A stretch of DNA of 64,000 nucleotides. It comes from Lewinellaceae bacterium. GTDB taxonomy: Bacteria; Bacteroidota; Bacteroidia; Chitinophagales; Saprospiraceae. The DNA lies in NCBI GenBank assembly GCA_020636375.1, contig JACJXZ010000015.1:263679-327678 (forward strand), given 5' to 3'. Shown one piece after another: positions 36,233-46,542 of this stretch. The notes under the pieces are model-generated. The model was not told the origin of the DNA. It ran no database searches and saw only the letters and a list, made by a program, of their open reading frames with translations. The position numbers were made by a program, and so were the translations under genes. Every line of letters begins with the position of its first letter. Within the stretch, counting starts at the first letter, position 1.

Positions 36233-36652
36233 CTACTCCCGGCCGTACTTCTCCCGCATCATCTCCACCGAATCCCGGATCATCTGTTTCAGCACTTCTA
36301 TATCCACATCCTCCAGCTTATTGATGTACAGGCAGGATTTTCCGGTTTTGTGCTTGCCCAGTTTTTGCAACAACTCGTCGTAATGCCGGAAGCCGGACAT
36401 GATGTAGAGCGTCAGGCTCTGCTTGCGCGGAGAGAAGCCGGTGAGCATCCAGTCGCCCTCGCGGCCGCTCTCGTATTTGTAGTGGTAGGTGCCGAAGCCG
36501 ACGATGCTGGGACCCCACATCCGGGGGGGCTCGCCGGTAACTTCTTTCATGACCTCCAGCATGGCGAGGCTGTCTTCGCGCCGTTTGTCGTGTTCTACGC
36601 TGTTGAGGAATTTTTCTACGTCGCCGTCGTGGGGTTTGGTTTTGAGATCGCT
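36233..36652 (-). CDS. DUF1801 domain protein
   Basis: 139 residues from ATG 36652 (MSDLKTKPHDGDVEKFLNSVEHDKRREDSLAMLEVM). It shows the YdhG-like fold of DUF1801: GPSIVGFGTYHYKYESGREGDWMLTGFSPRKQSLTLYIM and KLGKHKTGKSCLYINKLEDVDIEVLKQMI. Function unknown. A 54-bp longer frame exists upstream but would read through AT-rich repeat DNA. Upstream, at 36,688-36,720, is a half copy of the GCCACAAAGACACGAAGGCAC repeat. Confidence 0.9.
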   Translation of the reverse strand, partial: SDLKTKPHDGDVEKFLNSVEHDKRREDSLAMLEVMKEVTGEPPRMWGPSIVGFGTYHYKYESGREGDWMLTGFSPRKQSLTLYIMSGFRHYDELLQKLGKHKTGKSCLYINKLEDVDIEVLKQMIRDSVEMMREKYGRE

Positions 36653-36687
36653 CATATTGGGTGATTTTTTATTTGAATTTTTTTTGC

Positions 36688-36720
36688 CACAAAGACACGA
36701 AGGCACAAAGAATCACGAAG
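36688..36720. repeat. Half copy of the GCCACAAAGACACGAAGG repeat
   Basis: TTGCCACAAAGACACGAAGG followed by CACAAAGAATCACGAAG. The inverse arm found in the complete copies (39,160-39,324; 60,355-60,421; 61,889-62,051) is missing here. Confidence 0.75.
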
Positions 36721-36768
36721 GCCCTGGATGTTGCCAGAAATCTGTATCCTTTTCCAGTATTCCGTGCT

Positions 36769-37863
36769 TTACTTCAGTTGAAGGTCCTTAGCACTTAAAA
36801 ATAAGGCAATTTTCTGAAACTCTTCCGTTACCTTGTCCATCGTTTTGTCCGGAAACTTTTCAAAAGCATCCAGTTCTACCTGCATTTTACTGCCGGAGAA
36901 CTTCGGTTTCCACACCGCCCGGGCCAGGCCGTTGACCAGTATTACGCCGAAGGCGTTGCCGCCGGTGGCGCCCAGCTTGCCGTATATCCGTTCCAGGGTA
37001 TCTCTGCTGGACAGGCGATCCCGGCCGTCGGGAGCGTAGCCCATGGTGTAGCTGTCCCACTGCGGGAGGAGGTCGACGGTGTCGGTTTTGGGGGGCTTGA
37101 ACGATTCGTAGGCCTGTATCTGAGAGGCCGGCAACAGATGGCCCTCCCCCACGTCCACCACGTCTACCGCATCTGTCGCCTTCACGGCCGCAGTCTTAGT
37201 AATCCCCACCCACCACTGAAAGTCCTGAATGCGGGCCGGGCCGAAGGCATGGAGGTAGCGTTCGGCCAGCCAGGCCTGTGCCTTTGCGGTTTCCTCCGGC
37301 GGGAAAGGCTCTCCCAGCCAGGCTTCCGTACTTACATAGGAGATGATGTTGGAGCGGAGGCTGTCGGCCCCGATCCGCAGCAGGTAGCCTTCGAAGGCCA
37401 TGCGGTTGAGGACGAACTTCAGCTTGTCGTCCGGCATCCGGGCCTGCTTTTTCAGTTCCGAAGCAGCCATCGGCGCTTGGGCTACCCGCAGGATCTCTTC
37501 TTTCCACTCGTCAAAAAACTCCGGCGGAATTTTTCTCCCGCTCTGGGAATACCGCCGCGCCCAGTTGGGGTCGCCCGGAGGCGGGATGGAGGCCGCCATG
37601 GTCCGGTGGGCGGTTTCCCGGGGCAGCAGGTAAACCGATTCGCGCATGGCGGGCACGCGCAGGCCGAGCTTTTGCGCATCGATCCGGCGGAAATCTTCTT
37701 CGGTGAAATGCTTCACCCGCGCAAAGAGAGACAAGGGGCCGGAGGGATGGGTGCTGTATACGCCGGTGGTGGCTTTAAGCACTTCTGCCGCGCTTTCTCC
37801 CCGCCGGCCGAGGCATTGGCGGTGGCGGCTCCAGTGACGGATGTGGTGAATGGTGTCGGGCAT
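36769..37863 (-). CDS. Winged-helix DNA-binding protein (AlkZ/YcaQ-like)
   Basis: 364 residues matching the winged helix DNA-binding domain family that includes AlkZ-type glycosylases: an N-terminal RHWSRHRQCLGRRGESAAEVLKATTGVYSTHPSGPLSLFAR, then REVxLL-like RVPAMRESVYLLPRETAH, a central wHTH (PMAASELKKQARMPDDKLKFVLNRMAFEGYLLRIG) and a C-terminal LPQWDSYTMGYAPDGRDRLSS..GVILVNGLARAVWKP. Family members either excise bulky or crosslinked bases or are uncharacterised. The catalytic Q-x-Q/Q-x-D motif of characterised enzymes is not clearly visible, so glycosylase activity is uncertain. Confidence 0.85.
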   Translation of the reverse strand: MPDTIHHIRHWSRHRQCLGRRGESAAEVLKATTGVYSTHPSGPLSLFARVKHFTEEDFRRIDAQKLGLRVPAMRESVYLLPRETAHRTMAASIPPPGDPNWARRYSQSGRKIPPEFFDEWKEEILRVAQAPMAASELKKQARMPDDKLKFVLNRMAFEGYLLRIGADSLRSNIISYVSTEAWLGEPFPPEETAKAQAWLAERYLHAFGPARIQDFQWWVGITKTAAVKATDAVDVVDVGEGHLLPASQIQAYESFKPPKTDTVDLLPQWDSYTMGYAPDGRDRLSSRDTLERIYGKLGATGGNAFGVILVNGLARAVWKPKFSGSKMQVELDAFEKFPDKTMDKVTEEFQKIALFLSAKDLQLK

Positions 37864-37922
37864 GAGGATGGATGTTTTCCTTTAAATATGGGAGGTTAGG
37901 CGGAAATTCCCAAGCGTTATGG

Positions 37923-38015
37923 TCATTTATTCATCCATTCCTTGAACTCTTTTGCCCGGCCGATGCAGACTGATCCGTCCTGAAATAGGTTGACAGGTAT
38001 CGAATTTTGCCGCCC
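37923..38015 (-). pseudogene. Possible orphan C-terminal tail
   Basis: About 28 codons without a start (SGRQNSIPVNLFQDGSVCIGRAKEFKEWMNK, stop at 37923-37925) read like the natural end of a protein, after an in-frame stop upstream. It lies next to two other truncated genes. Low confidence because it is short. Confidence 0.3.
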
Positions 38016-38153
38016 GCTTCATGTCTGAGCGCAATGGTAAATTGCGCACCTTCCGGGCATTATTCCCGGCCGGATGTGACACAGCTGACGGTCCGGCGCG
38101 AACGGCAGGGTGTGGTGAAATGGGAAAAGTAGGGGAGAACGCTTACTAAGTAG

Positions 38154-38693
38154 TTGGACTATCAGGTTGAATATTCGCCGGACTTTACACCTGCCTCCAG
38201 CCTTCAGTACGTCTTTTACCCGCATGTGGGTTTTAGCTATGGCCAAAACTTTGAGCGAACCCTGCCCGATGAGGGCCCGGTAAGCTTTTCCACCCAGCAC
38301 CCCCTTTGGAGTAATGTGGATGTCTTTACGGTTGGGGCAGCCTTTGACGTTACGTACGGCAACTTCCGAAAACGCATCGTCAACCAGCTCACTCGTTCCC
38401 GCATCAATGACCTGGTGAACGCTACCGGTGAACATTTGAATGCAGCCCCGGCTATACGCCTTTTTCCCAACCCGGCAAAAACGCATTTTACCATTATAGC
38501 GGAAGGCGCCACCCCCGGTTCTCTGCTCAGCTATACCATCTACGATATTGCCGGCGCAATATTACAGGAGAGCAACCGGTCGGAATGGAACCGGCCGGTG
38601 GACATCAGCGCTTTGCCCTCCGGAGCCTATATCATCCGGGTGAGCGCGCCAGGGTGGGGAAGGCCGGTCATCCGAAAAATGATCAAAGGTTGA
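38154..38693 (+). pseudogene. C-terminal fragment of a T9SS type A secreted protein
   Basis: The frame opens only with a TTG (38154), has no signal peptide, and begins inside a domain (DYQVEYSPDFTPASSLQYVFYPHVGFSYG). It ends in a perfect sorting tail (IRLFPNPAKTHFTIIAE..YTIYDIAGAILQES..SGAYIIRVSAPG..VIRKMIKG). The N-terminal part is missing and unrelated DNA precedes it, so it is a remnant; it might still be translated but could not be exported. Confidence 0.75.
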
Positions 38694-39399
38694 AATATAG
38701 GGTAGGGGTTGTCGGTGGAGCCGTCTTCCCACAGTAGGGCCAGGTAAAAGCCGTTCCGGTAGGTGGTGGTGGCGATCAGCACCTCATCCCCATTGGCACT
38801 CAGCTCGTAGCCAGTAGTGCTGGACAGGTTGAGGATGCGGTAGGCCCACAGCAGCTCGCCGTCGGCGCTGACCTTGCAGGCCACGCTATGGTCCAATCCC
38901 AAGCCGATGGCCGTCTCGGGAAGTACGGCCACGAAGCCGCCATCCGCCGTGCCGATGATATCGCCGTAGGGGTAAAAACTGGTGTCCGGATCATCATCCT
39001 TGAAGGCCTTGCTCCATACTTCTGAACCGTCAGCATCCAGCTTGCTGACGATAAGGCCGTCAAAATCGGTGGACAGGGCGGCCATGGACACCCCATCGCT
39101 GCCGGCGGTCAGGCCCGCCCACAGAAAGGGATAATCTCCCCGGTATTGTTTGAAAAAGGGTAACTATTTAGCAGCCCTCCGCTTTTTAGCCACGAAGACA
39201 CAAAAATTTATCCGGCTGAACAGACGGACTCTAAGATTGCACAAGCCGATAGCTATCGGCTTGGTGCGATCTTGCTGTCTTGGTGTCTTCGTGGCAAAGG
39301 CATCAAGCCCACCTAAATAGTTACGAAAAAGGTAGGTTGGGCGGCGACGAGATGGGCTATGGCCAGGCCAAGTAGCAGTGTGGTGCAGTGTTTTTTCAT
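38694..39399 (-). pseudogene. Secreted protein gene split by a class B element and truncated at its 3' end
   Basis: The start (ATG 39399) encodes a signal peptide (MKKHCTTLLLGLAIAHLVAA, then QPTFF, 25 codons to 39325). A 165-bp element (39160-39324) with an 8-bp target duplication follows and introduces a stop at once (VTI, stop). On the far side the same frame resumes at 39151 (KQYRGDYPFLWAGLTAGSDG, then MAALSTDFDGLIVSKLDADGSEVWSKAFKDDD and TADGGFVAVLPETAIG). Removing the element and one duplication joins QPTFF to KQYRG exactly in frame. The protein looked like a secreted beta-propeller or delta-60-type repeat protein. Its 3' end is also lost: after DNPYPIFQP the frame runs into the antisense of the neighbouring T9SS fragment. 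Confidence 0.88.
39160..39324. mobile_element. Class B MITE-like element inserted in a gene (165 bp)
   Basis: Perfect 12-bp terminal inverted repeats GTAACTATTTAG (39160-39171) and CTAAATAGTTAC (39313-39324) are flanked by identical 8-bp duplications GAAAAAGG (39152-39159 and 39325-39332). Inside are a second inverted pair (AGCCACGAAGACAC / GTGTCTTCGTGGC) and a central palindrome AAGCCGATAGCTATCGGCTT. No coding capacity. Termini beginning GTAA with 8-bp duplications recall IS66-family ends; that relation is inference. Confidence 0.95.
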
Positions 39400-39566
39400 C
39401 AGAGCGCGGGTTTAGTGTTCATCTGATGTCAAAACGCTGCGGGAGCGGCTGGGGTGTGGAAGCGACCTTTTTAACAAACGTTCCGTAGGCCGGGGCCTAT
39501 TCTGCAGAACGCTCCCGGCGGGTAAAGGTGGCTTCAAAAGGCAGGCCCGTTGTTTTCGGCAGCTTC
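39400..39566. other. Intergenic, no feature recognised
   Basis: The 167-bp gap between the start of the split gene and the stop of the large type-B adhesin. GC-rich; no hairpin with T-run or coding signal stood out. Confidence 0.4.
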
Positions 39567-42500
39567 TTATTTCAACAACGATATTTCTCCCGAAACCAAT
39601 TGCGCAAACGTCTCTCCCTGGTCCTCAAAGGTAAACCGCAGCAGGTAAACGTAGAGGCCGGTATTGGCCTCCTGCTCTTTAATGATGCCATCCCATCCCT
39701 CCTTGGCCTCTTCCGATGAAAATACCAGGCCGCCCCAGCGGTCAAAGACCTGGAGCTCATATTCCAGAATGGTATAATCGGGGTCGAAGTAGGGTAAGAA
39801 GACGTCATTCCTGCCATCCTCATTGGGAGAAAAGGCATTGGGTATATAGACGCTGATCTGGCCGCAGGAGGAGGCAGCAACCACTACCGTGTCGGCGGTA
39901 GGACAAGCATCTCCGGCCACGGTTATAGAATAGATTCCTTCTTCCTCTACGATGTATTCCGGGCTGTCCGAACCATCCTGCCAGCGTATGATGCCTGTTT
40001 CCGGTAATTGGGGGCGCAGCACCAGCTGCTCCCCGCTACAAAGGGTAAGGCTGTCCGGAAGGCCCAGGCCGGCCGGCGGCTGGAACTCAACAGATATACT
40101 ATCCCGGCTGAGGCAACCCTCCAGAGCCACTTCTATCCAATAAGTGCCGGATTGATTTACAGCCAGGGTGGAGGCCGTACTGCCATCCTGCCAGAAAAAG
40201 CCGTCGTTTTCGCTGATGCTGGCTTCGATTAGAGCTTCTTCTCCCTCGCAGAGCGTTCGGTCGGCGCCCAGGTTGACTTCGGGAGACATTTGCAGCGTAA
40301 CGCTCACCGTGTCGGCGAAGGAGCAGCTATTGTCGGTAGCCATCAGCCAGAACTGCCCGCCCTGCGTAATGGAGTAGTTGGCGGCGGTAGCCCCATCCTG
40401 CCAGAGGTACTGGCCGGCCAGCCCGGTGAAGTCGAAACCGAGGCTTTGTCCGGAGCAGAGGCTGGTGTCGGGCCCGAGGGAGAACTCGGGCAGCGGATTG
40501 AAAGTGATGTCGGCCTGGCCGGTTCCCTCGCATCCGTTAGCGGTGACGGTAACGGTGTAGGTTCCGGACTGGCTGACAGCCAGGGTGGGCTGGGTAGACC
40601 CGTCCTGCCAGAGGTAGTCCGCCGGCTGGCCGGTGGAGGCGTCGAGGGTAACGCTTTGGCCCTGACAGAGCTCCTGGTTGCCACCGAGGGTGAAGGCTGG
40701 TACGTCTAATACTTCTATGGATATAGTATCAGAGGTAATACAACCCTCTTTATTCAATTCAACAGCATAGTCGCCACTCTGTGTTACTTCAAAAGTGGGA
40801 TTCGTGCTGCCGTCCTGCCAGGTGTAGGTTACGCCAGGGCTGGCAGCGGTGGCGTCCAGAACAAGAGATTCCCCTTCGCAGATGCTGGCGTCCGGCCCGA
40901 GGCCTACCTGGGCGGGTTCAATGATGGAAATAGCGATGGTATCTATTACCTCACACATATTTCCGAAGGTGACGCGGGCCCAGTAGGTACCAGCCTGCGC
41001 TACGGGAATGCTGGACTGGGTGCTTCCGGTCGACCATTCATACGTTTCTCCCGGGCTGTAATTGTAAGCGCTGAGGTTCAGTACATCACCCCGGCAGATG
41101 GATCGATCCGGGCCGAAGAACCCTACATCTATATAGTCCGGCGCATCGTCAAATACCCAGCCCTGGTTGGAGTTATCGATATTGGTGCTATGGGAGCCGG
41201 CGAAGAAGTTGGCCCCGCCGGTAGCCGTTTGGTCCCGCATCTGAATGAAATCGCCGACAACTACAGCATTAGAGCTGGATATAGTGGCCGGTACGCCGGG
41301 GAGGGTGGAGAACAATTCGATGGGGTTGCAGTTGTTGCCAAGGATCTGCAGGTATTCGTTTACGGTTTGGGTTACGTTCTGTTCGAGGCGGTAAGCCTTA
41401 CCCGGCGCCAGCAGCAGCGTGTCGATAGTGTGAAAACCTTTAATGATGGCGTCGCCGCCAATTTCCAGGAGGTTCAGGTAAGCCGGATTGTTCAGGCTGC
41501 TGCTGTTTTCCGGATGGCAGATGTTGAGCAGGCCGTCGGTACCGCTGAAGAGGATATTGTTGAAGCGGATGCCCCCACTCAGCAGGGCGCCGGCATAGGG
41601 GTTCGTCAGCTCAATGATGGAAGTGCCCGGGTTGATGGTGGTGTTGGGGCTGAACCCGGCTTCCAGGCTGTAGTATTCATTAAAATTAAGGTCGGCAGGA
41701 TCGGTAATGGTGATGTAAGAATCGCCAAGGTTGAGTACCCGCTGGGTGCCTGCGTTATCAATTACCCAGCGGTTGAGAAATAGCGGCTGCCCATCGGTGT
41801 TGAACGTGCCATTATGATTGAACAGCACGTTGGCATTGAATGAATCGAGCAGAGTAAAACTACCGCTTCCTTCAATATGAACGGCATCCAGTGCCTGTCC
41901 GTTGAGTTGAATGGTTTCCGTTTCCGCGCTGTTCATATACAAACCTTCGGGCATTTGAACGGCCATATTCTGAGAAAACAGAACGGAGCCATAGCAGTAC
42001 AGCCGATTGAGGTTGAAAAGCGGATCGGGCAGGTTGTCCTTCCAGGTGATGTCCCGGCAATAATACCCGTTGTAATCAAAGCCCTGCACTTCCTGCCCCG
42101 GGCCGGTAAAGGAATTGACGTCGAAAATGACGTCATCCAGCAGAGTGGGCACACATTCGCCGCCCGGGCCGCCGCTGGTGAGCGACCAGTGGGCCGGGAC
42201 GCCCCAATTGCCGGTTCCGCCGACCCAGTAAAGGGTTCGGTTGCCCAACTCGTCGATCGTCCAGCCGGCGTTATTACCCTGGTCGATGCTGTTCTGGGCT
42301 GTTAGCATTCCCGGCCCGACGCTATGAACGTTTCTTAGGGACAAATACTGAAGGACAGGATGGTCATTCAGAACATTCAAATCAGCAGGAAAGCCCTCTG
42401 CATCCGACCGAATGGTGATCAGTTGGTTGCAATTCGCCGGGGCTACGATCGTGCCAATGGTTTGTGTGGTAAATACCGCTAACAGGTAAGTATAGCCCGG

Positions 42501-44514
42501 AGTGAGCATCAGCGTATTGACGGTGAAGTCGTCAAAGAAGTAACCGCCGTGATTGAAGATCAGAGAATCTATAGTGCAATTGACATCGAGGCTGAAGTTG
42601 TCCAGGAAACCGACATTATAGTTAAAAATGACGCGGTTGTACTCGATAGCGGTGGGGACGGGCGCAAAGCGCTCGAAGTTGCCTCCGATGCCTTGAAAAT
42701 CAATGGTAGAAGTGCCTGCGTCCAGTTCAAAGGCGCCGCCCAGTCAATGTACCAGCGGTCTTTCCGCGCATCTGGGAAATGTTTGATCACCCAGTGGGTA
42801 TTGCCCAGTTCCAGCCGACGCAGGCTGCCGCTTCCGGCGGAAGTGAATTCCGTACATTCTACATACTGCCCATTGGTGCGCAAAGTGCCGGCGCCAAAAA
42901 AAATATCTGGGTTTCACATTTAAAGCTGTCCTGAGCGTCCATTCTCCGCCGCTGCCGGTGAAATCTACCTTGTTCACATAATGATTAGCGGTGGTGATGA
43001 TATTGCCCGTGTTCTGGCTTTCAAAAGTTAGAAAACCGCGAAACAGGTGATTCATATCCCGGATCAGTGTGAGCGAACCAAAGATATGGAGAAAAGGGTC
43101 GTAACCGCTTTCGAAGGTTGGAAAGAAGCCGGCGCCCGTCCAGTCCATGCTCCGGCAGTAAGCATTTTCAATATCAACAGTAACCGTCTGGTAAGGTAAT
43201 CGTCGAAGGAGTTGGCATCAAAAAGAAGACATTATCGGTACCGGAGGGATGCAGGCGCCGCCCTAGCCCGCCGCTGGTAAGTGACCAGTGGGCGGGGTCG
43301 TTCCAGTTGCCGCCGCCACCGACCCAGTACAGGTTCTGAACGGTACGGGGGTTGATCGTCCAGCCGCTGTTGTTGCCCAGGTCGGCGCTGTTGTTGGCGG
43401 TATAGGTGGAAGTGCCGGTGGCGGTGATGTTCTTCAGGTTGACGTAATCGAGAATAATATCCTGTCCGTCGGATTGGAAAACGGTGGTTTGGTTGTCGCC
43501 TTCGCTACCCTGAATGGTGATCGTGCCCAGGCAATTGCCGTTGGCGGTGATCCGTTCGAGCGCATAGGTGTGCCCGGAAAGGAAGCGGTAGGCTTTTCCG
43601 GGCGCCAGGATCAGGTGGGCGGCGCTCATTTCAAAGTCGATGAGCCCGTTGTTGTTGAAACGGACTTCCCCGTAGCTCGCCGCCTCAGTGGGTTGCGAGA
43701 GGGCGCCGGAACCATTGGTGTTGGAGAAAAACACATTATTAAGCTGAAGGGGAACGGTGGATTCGACCCGCATCTGGGCATCATTGGAGGTGAATTCGAT
43801 CAGAGAGCTGCCCGGGTCAATGGAAAAGGGAACGTCCATCACCTGCACCTCCATGACAATATCTGCGAACAGGTCGTTCCCCACCTGGTAATAGAGGTTC
43901 CGTCCATGTAGCGTGATCCTGGAACTACCCAACATCAAGCTGCCCTCATTCTGGATGTGGATATGTAAGAAATCAGCTTCCAGGTTATGGTCGTTGGTGT
44001 TCAGGTTGCCGTCGCTGATCCTGATGAGGCTGTCCACCACGATGCTGTCCTGCAGGATCCAGCCGCCATTGCCCTCGAAGAAAACGCTATTGCCCAGGTG
44101 GTGGCCTGCCATTTCTAAAGGCGTGTCCTGCAGGGCTGCCCGGAAGCGCACCTGCCCGCTGAAGTCAAATACCATATCCGGGATAAAGTTCAGGCTGCCG
44201 AATAGGTTGATGATCTTGGCGGCATCGCCCTGGAGTACAGGCATTCCCGTTGCCCCCGTCCAGTCCATATTCCGGCAGAAGATATTCTCATTGTTGATAA
44301 CCACTACCTGGCCAGGCCCGGTAAAGGAGTTGGCATCAAAGTAGACATTATCATCGGCAGTCGGCACCTGGCTGTGGGTGATCACGCCGCCGGAAGTGGT
44401 GGCCCAGTGGGAGATGTCGGCCCAGTTGCCGGAACCGCCGACCCAGTAGTAGTCGGCGGAAAACAACGAACTGCTGATCAAACAGAGGAAGATAAACAGA
44501 CTGGAGGGTTTCAT
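39567..44514 (-). pseudogene. Very large T9SS type B (gliding-motility C-terminal) adhesin, frameshifted
   Basis: One gene of about 1,650 codons from ATG 44514 (MKPSSLFIFLCLISSSLFSADYYWVGGSG). Three repeats of YWVGGSGNWxDxxHWSLTSGG..DNVxFDANSFTGPGQ (near 44,450, 43,330 and 42,240) are followed by six PKD-like repeats (LCxGxxVxLDAS..YLWQDGSTxxTLxVxxSGTYxVxV). The gliding-motility type C-terminus is IPNAFSPNEDGRNDVFLPYF..VFDRWGGLVF..GLYVYLLRF..GEISLLK. The frame is broken by at least five indels between 42,740 and 43,270, for example T runs at about 43,225 and 42,896-42,903. Upstream and downstream of that patch the frames are clean (44,514-43,230 and 42,670-39,567). It is either a decaying gene or sequencing error. 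If intact it would be a secreted surface adhesin. Confidence 0.85.
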
Positions 44515-44599
44515 GATGTTCTGATTGGGTGCTCTTTGACCTTCAAGAAGCAATAAAACAGGAATAACCGTGTAAAAATAGGAAAAAACGGAACAGGCA

Positions 44600-44757
44600 G
44601 GGGGTGTATCAAAAGTCAAGCAGCAGATTTAAATGAGAAATTAAAGAATGTAAGGCATCCTTATTTCAATAGAATACTAAATATATTTTCATGCTGCTTG
44701 ACTTTTAAAACTTAAATTTGGCAATGGGCTGCCAAATTTAAGTTTTGATACACCCCC
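44600..44757. mobile_element. Class C palindromic element with a nested hairpin (158 bp)
   Basis: The ends are GGGGGTGTATCAAAA (44600-44614) and TTTTGATACACCCCC (44743-44757), flanked by a possible 4-bp duplication GGCA (44596-44599 and 44758-44761). The left end continues GTCAAGCAGCA. Its inverse TGCTGCTTGACTTTT appears on the right but is separated from the end by a 36-40 bp perfect hairpin (AAAACTTAAATTTGGCA / TGCCAAATTTAAGTTTT, loop ATGGGC). Without it the terminal repeat would be 26 bp and perfect. No coding capacity. Confidence 0.85.
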
Positions 44758-44781
44758 GGCACAAACGATAATGCTAATGGC

Positions 44782-46479
44782 TTACTTCAGCACCATTTTC
44801 CCAGCGTGCACCTCTCCGCCGGTAACCAGACGGTAGCAATACATGCCGGCCGGAAGGCCCTGGGCATTAAACTGAACCTGATGGCTGCCGGCTGCCTGAA
44901 AACCATTTTGCAGCACGCGGACAAGCTGCCCGTTGGAATGGAAAACCGATATATGGACAGGCTGGCCTTCCGGCAGGTGATAGGCGATAGTTGTCTCGCC
45001 GGAGAAAGGGTTCGGGAAGACGCCGGCTTCCAGCCCTTCTTCACTGCCTTCGCTGAAAGCTACAGCTTGCGGATTGCCCGGAGACGGGCGGGCCGAGCCA
45101 CCGCCAGGGCCGGTGACTTCAATACTCAAAGAAAATTCAGAGGTGTTGTTTTCCCTGTCGATGGCAATAGCAGAAATAAAAGTGCCGGGCGTTACAGCAG
45201 GCAAGTTGGCCCTGATCTTTCCGTTGTTTTTTGGCTGGACAGTTCCAATCAATATCTCCCCGTCTCCATGGCCGGAGGGGTGAGCCGCCGGGTTGGCATA
45301 AAACTCGAGCCTCACCGTTCTGGGGTTGGGGGTGTCAATGAAGCCCTTCACCTTGGTTTTGGCGGGATTGGCCCTGGCGCTTTGCAGTACCGGAAAATTT
45401 TGCAATCCATTGGGCCCGGCGTCGGCATCACCCGGGTCGTTGGGCGTCACGCCATCCAAGCCCAGGTTGATGGCCAGTTGTGCGTTGCCGTAAATGGAGT
45501 TGTTGCTAACGAGGTTGCCGGTGGCTGCGCCCCCGCTGATCAGCACGCCCTGGCAGCCGTTCCCGAAGATGATGTTTTCGGTGATGGTGGTATTGCGGGC
45601 GTTGTTGATGCTTACCCCCTGGCAGTTGCTGGCGAAGGAGCTGAAGGAGCCGTCGGCATAGTGCCCGATCCGGTTGCCGCGGATGAGATTGCCATTCGGA
45701 AAGGGAAAGCCGCTGGCCCATAGCATGATCAATACATTATTGCTGCTGTGGCCTACGATTACGTTGTTCACTATGACATTATTGTCGCTGCTGACGGAAA
45801 TGCCGTCAAAACCGTTGTTGGCGACCGTTGTGTTTCCGGTAGCGACCGTGCCGATGTAATTGCCCTCGATGCGGTTGGCCGGTGCAAAGGGGAAAACGGA
45901 TATGCCGTTGAAATTGCCGGCAATGACATTTCTTTGCGCATGGACACTTCCTCCAATTCTGTTTTGCTGCCCGGTAATGACAATACCATCAAAGGCGTTG
46001 CCTGCAGGGTTCATCCCCGTGGCATCCAGGCCGATATGGCATCCTGCTACAACGTTGCCATTGCCATTGATAATAATACCTGTATCAAAGCCATAGATGG
46101 CCAGGCCGCTGATATAGCTTGAATTTCCTGTTATGGAAAACCCGGAGGCGCCGGGACCGGCTGCCGCGCCGTTGAGGGCAATTTTGATGATTGCCGGGCT
46201 GGAGGCTCCTGGCGGAAACGCCCCCATCTGAGAATAGCCGAATAGGTCAACTTCGTTGGTGATAGCGGGCAGCGGGCTTAGCAGGTTGATCTCGTGGAGG
46301 CCGGCCCCGGGGATATTAAAAACAATAATGTCGGAGGTAGGCATGTTATTGGCCTGAATAATGGCTTGCCTCAGAGAGCCGGGGCCGTTGTCATTAGCAT
46401 TTATCACGGTATAAGTGGCGGTATTTGCAGCCGTAAGCGCGATAACGGATAAAAGCAGGGTGGTTAAGATATTTTTCAT
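44782..46479 (-). CDS. Secreted right-handed beta-helix protein with T9SS type A tail
   Basis: 565 residues. Signal peptide MKNILTTLLLSVIALTAANTA, then ATYTVINANDNGPGSLRQAIIQAN, a common opening of parallel beta-helix surface proteins. Next come about 10 helix turns with the asparagine ladder (GNGNVVAGCHIGLDATG, NNVIVNNVIVGHSSNN, TTITENIIFGNGCQGVLI). Then a beta-sandwich (VKGFIDTPNPRTVRLEFYANP) and the sorting tail AGVFPNPFSGETTIAYHLPEG..AGMYCYRLVTGGEVHAGKMVLK. It is probably a secreted or surface-anchored adhesin or polysaccharide-binding protein. No catalytic residues of a lyase are apparent. Start at ATG 46479. Confidence 0.93.
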   Translation of the reverse strand: MKNILTTLLLSVIALTAANTATYTVINANDNGPGSLRQAIIQANNMPTSDIIVFNIPGAGLHEINLLSPLPAITNEVDLFGYSQMGAFPPGASSPAIIKIALNGAAAGPGASGFSITGNSSYISGLAIYGFDTGIIINGNGNVVAGCHIGLDATGMNPAGNAFDGIVITGQQNRIGGSVHAQRNVIAGNFNGISVFPFAPANRIEGNYIGTVATGNTTVANNGFDGISVSSDNNVIVNNVIVGHSSNNVLIMLWASGFPFPNGNLIRGNRIGHYADGSFSSFASNCQGVSINNARNTTITENIIFGNGCQGVLISGGAATGNLVSNNSIYGNAQLAINLGLDGVTPNDPGDADAGPNGLQNFPVLQSARANPAKTKVKGFIDTPNPRTVRLEFYANPAAHPSGHGDGEILIGTVQPKNNGKIRANLPAVTPGTFISAIAIDRENNTSEFSLSIEVTGPGGGSARPSPGNPQAVAFSEGSEEGLEAGVFPNPFSGETTIAYHLPEGQPVHISVFHSNGQLVRVLQNGFQAAGSHQVQFNAQGLPAGMYCYRLVTGGEVHAGKMVLK

Positions 46480-46542
46480 GGCTTGATGTTTTGCCGGTTA
46501 AGAAAAAAATAGGTTTCAGGGCCATACAGAGATGGGATGCCG

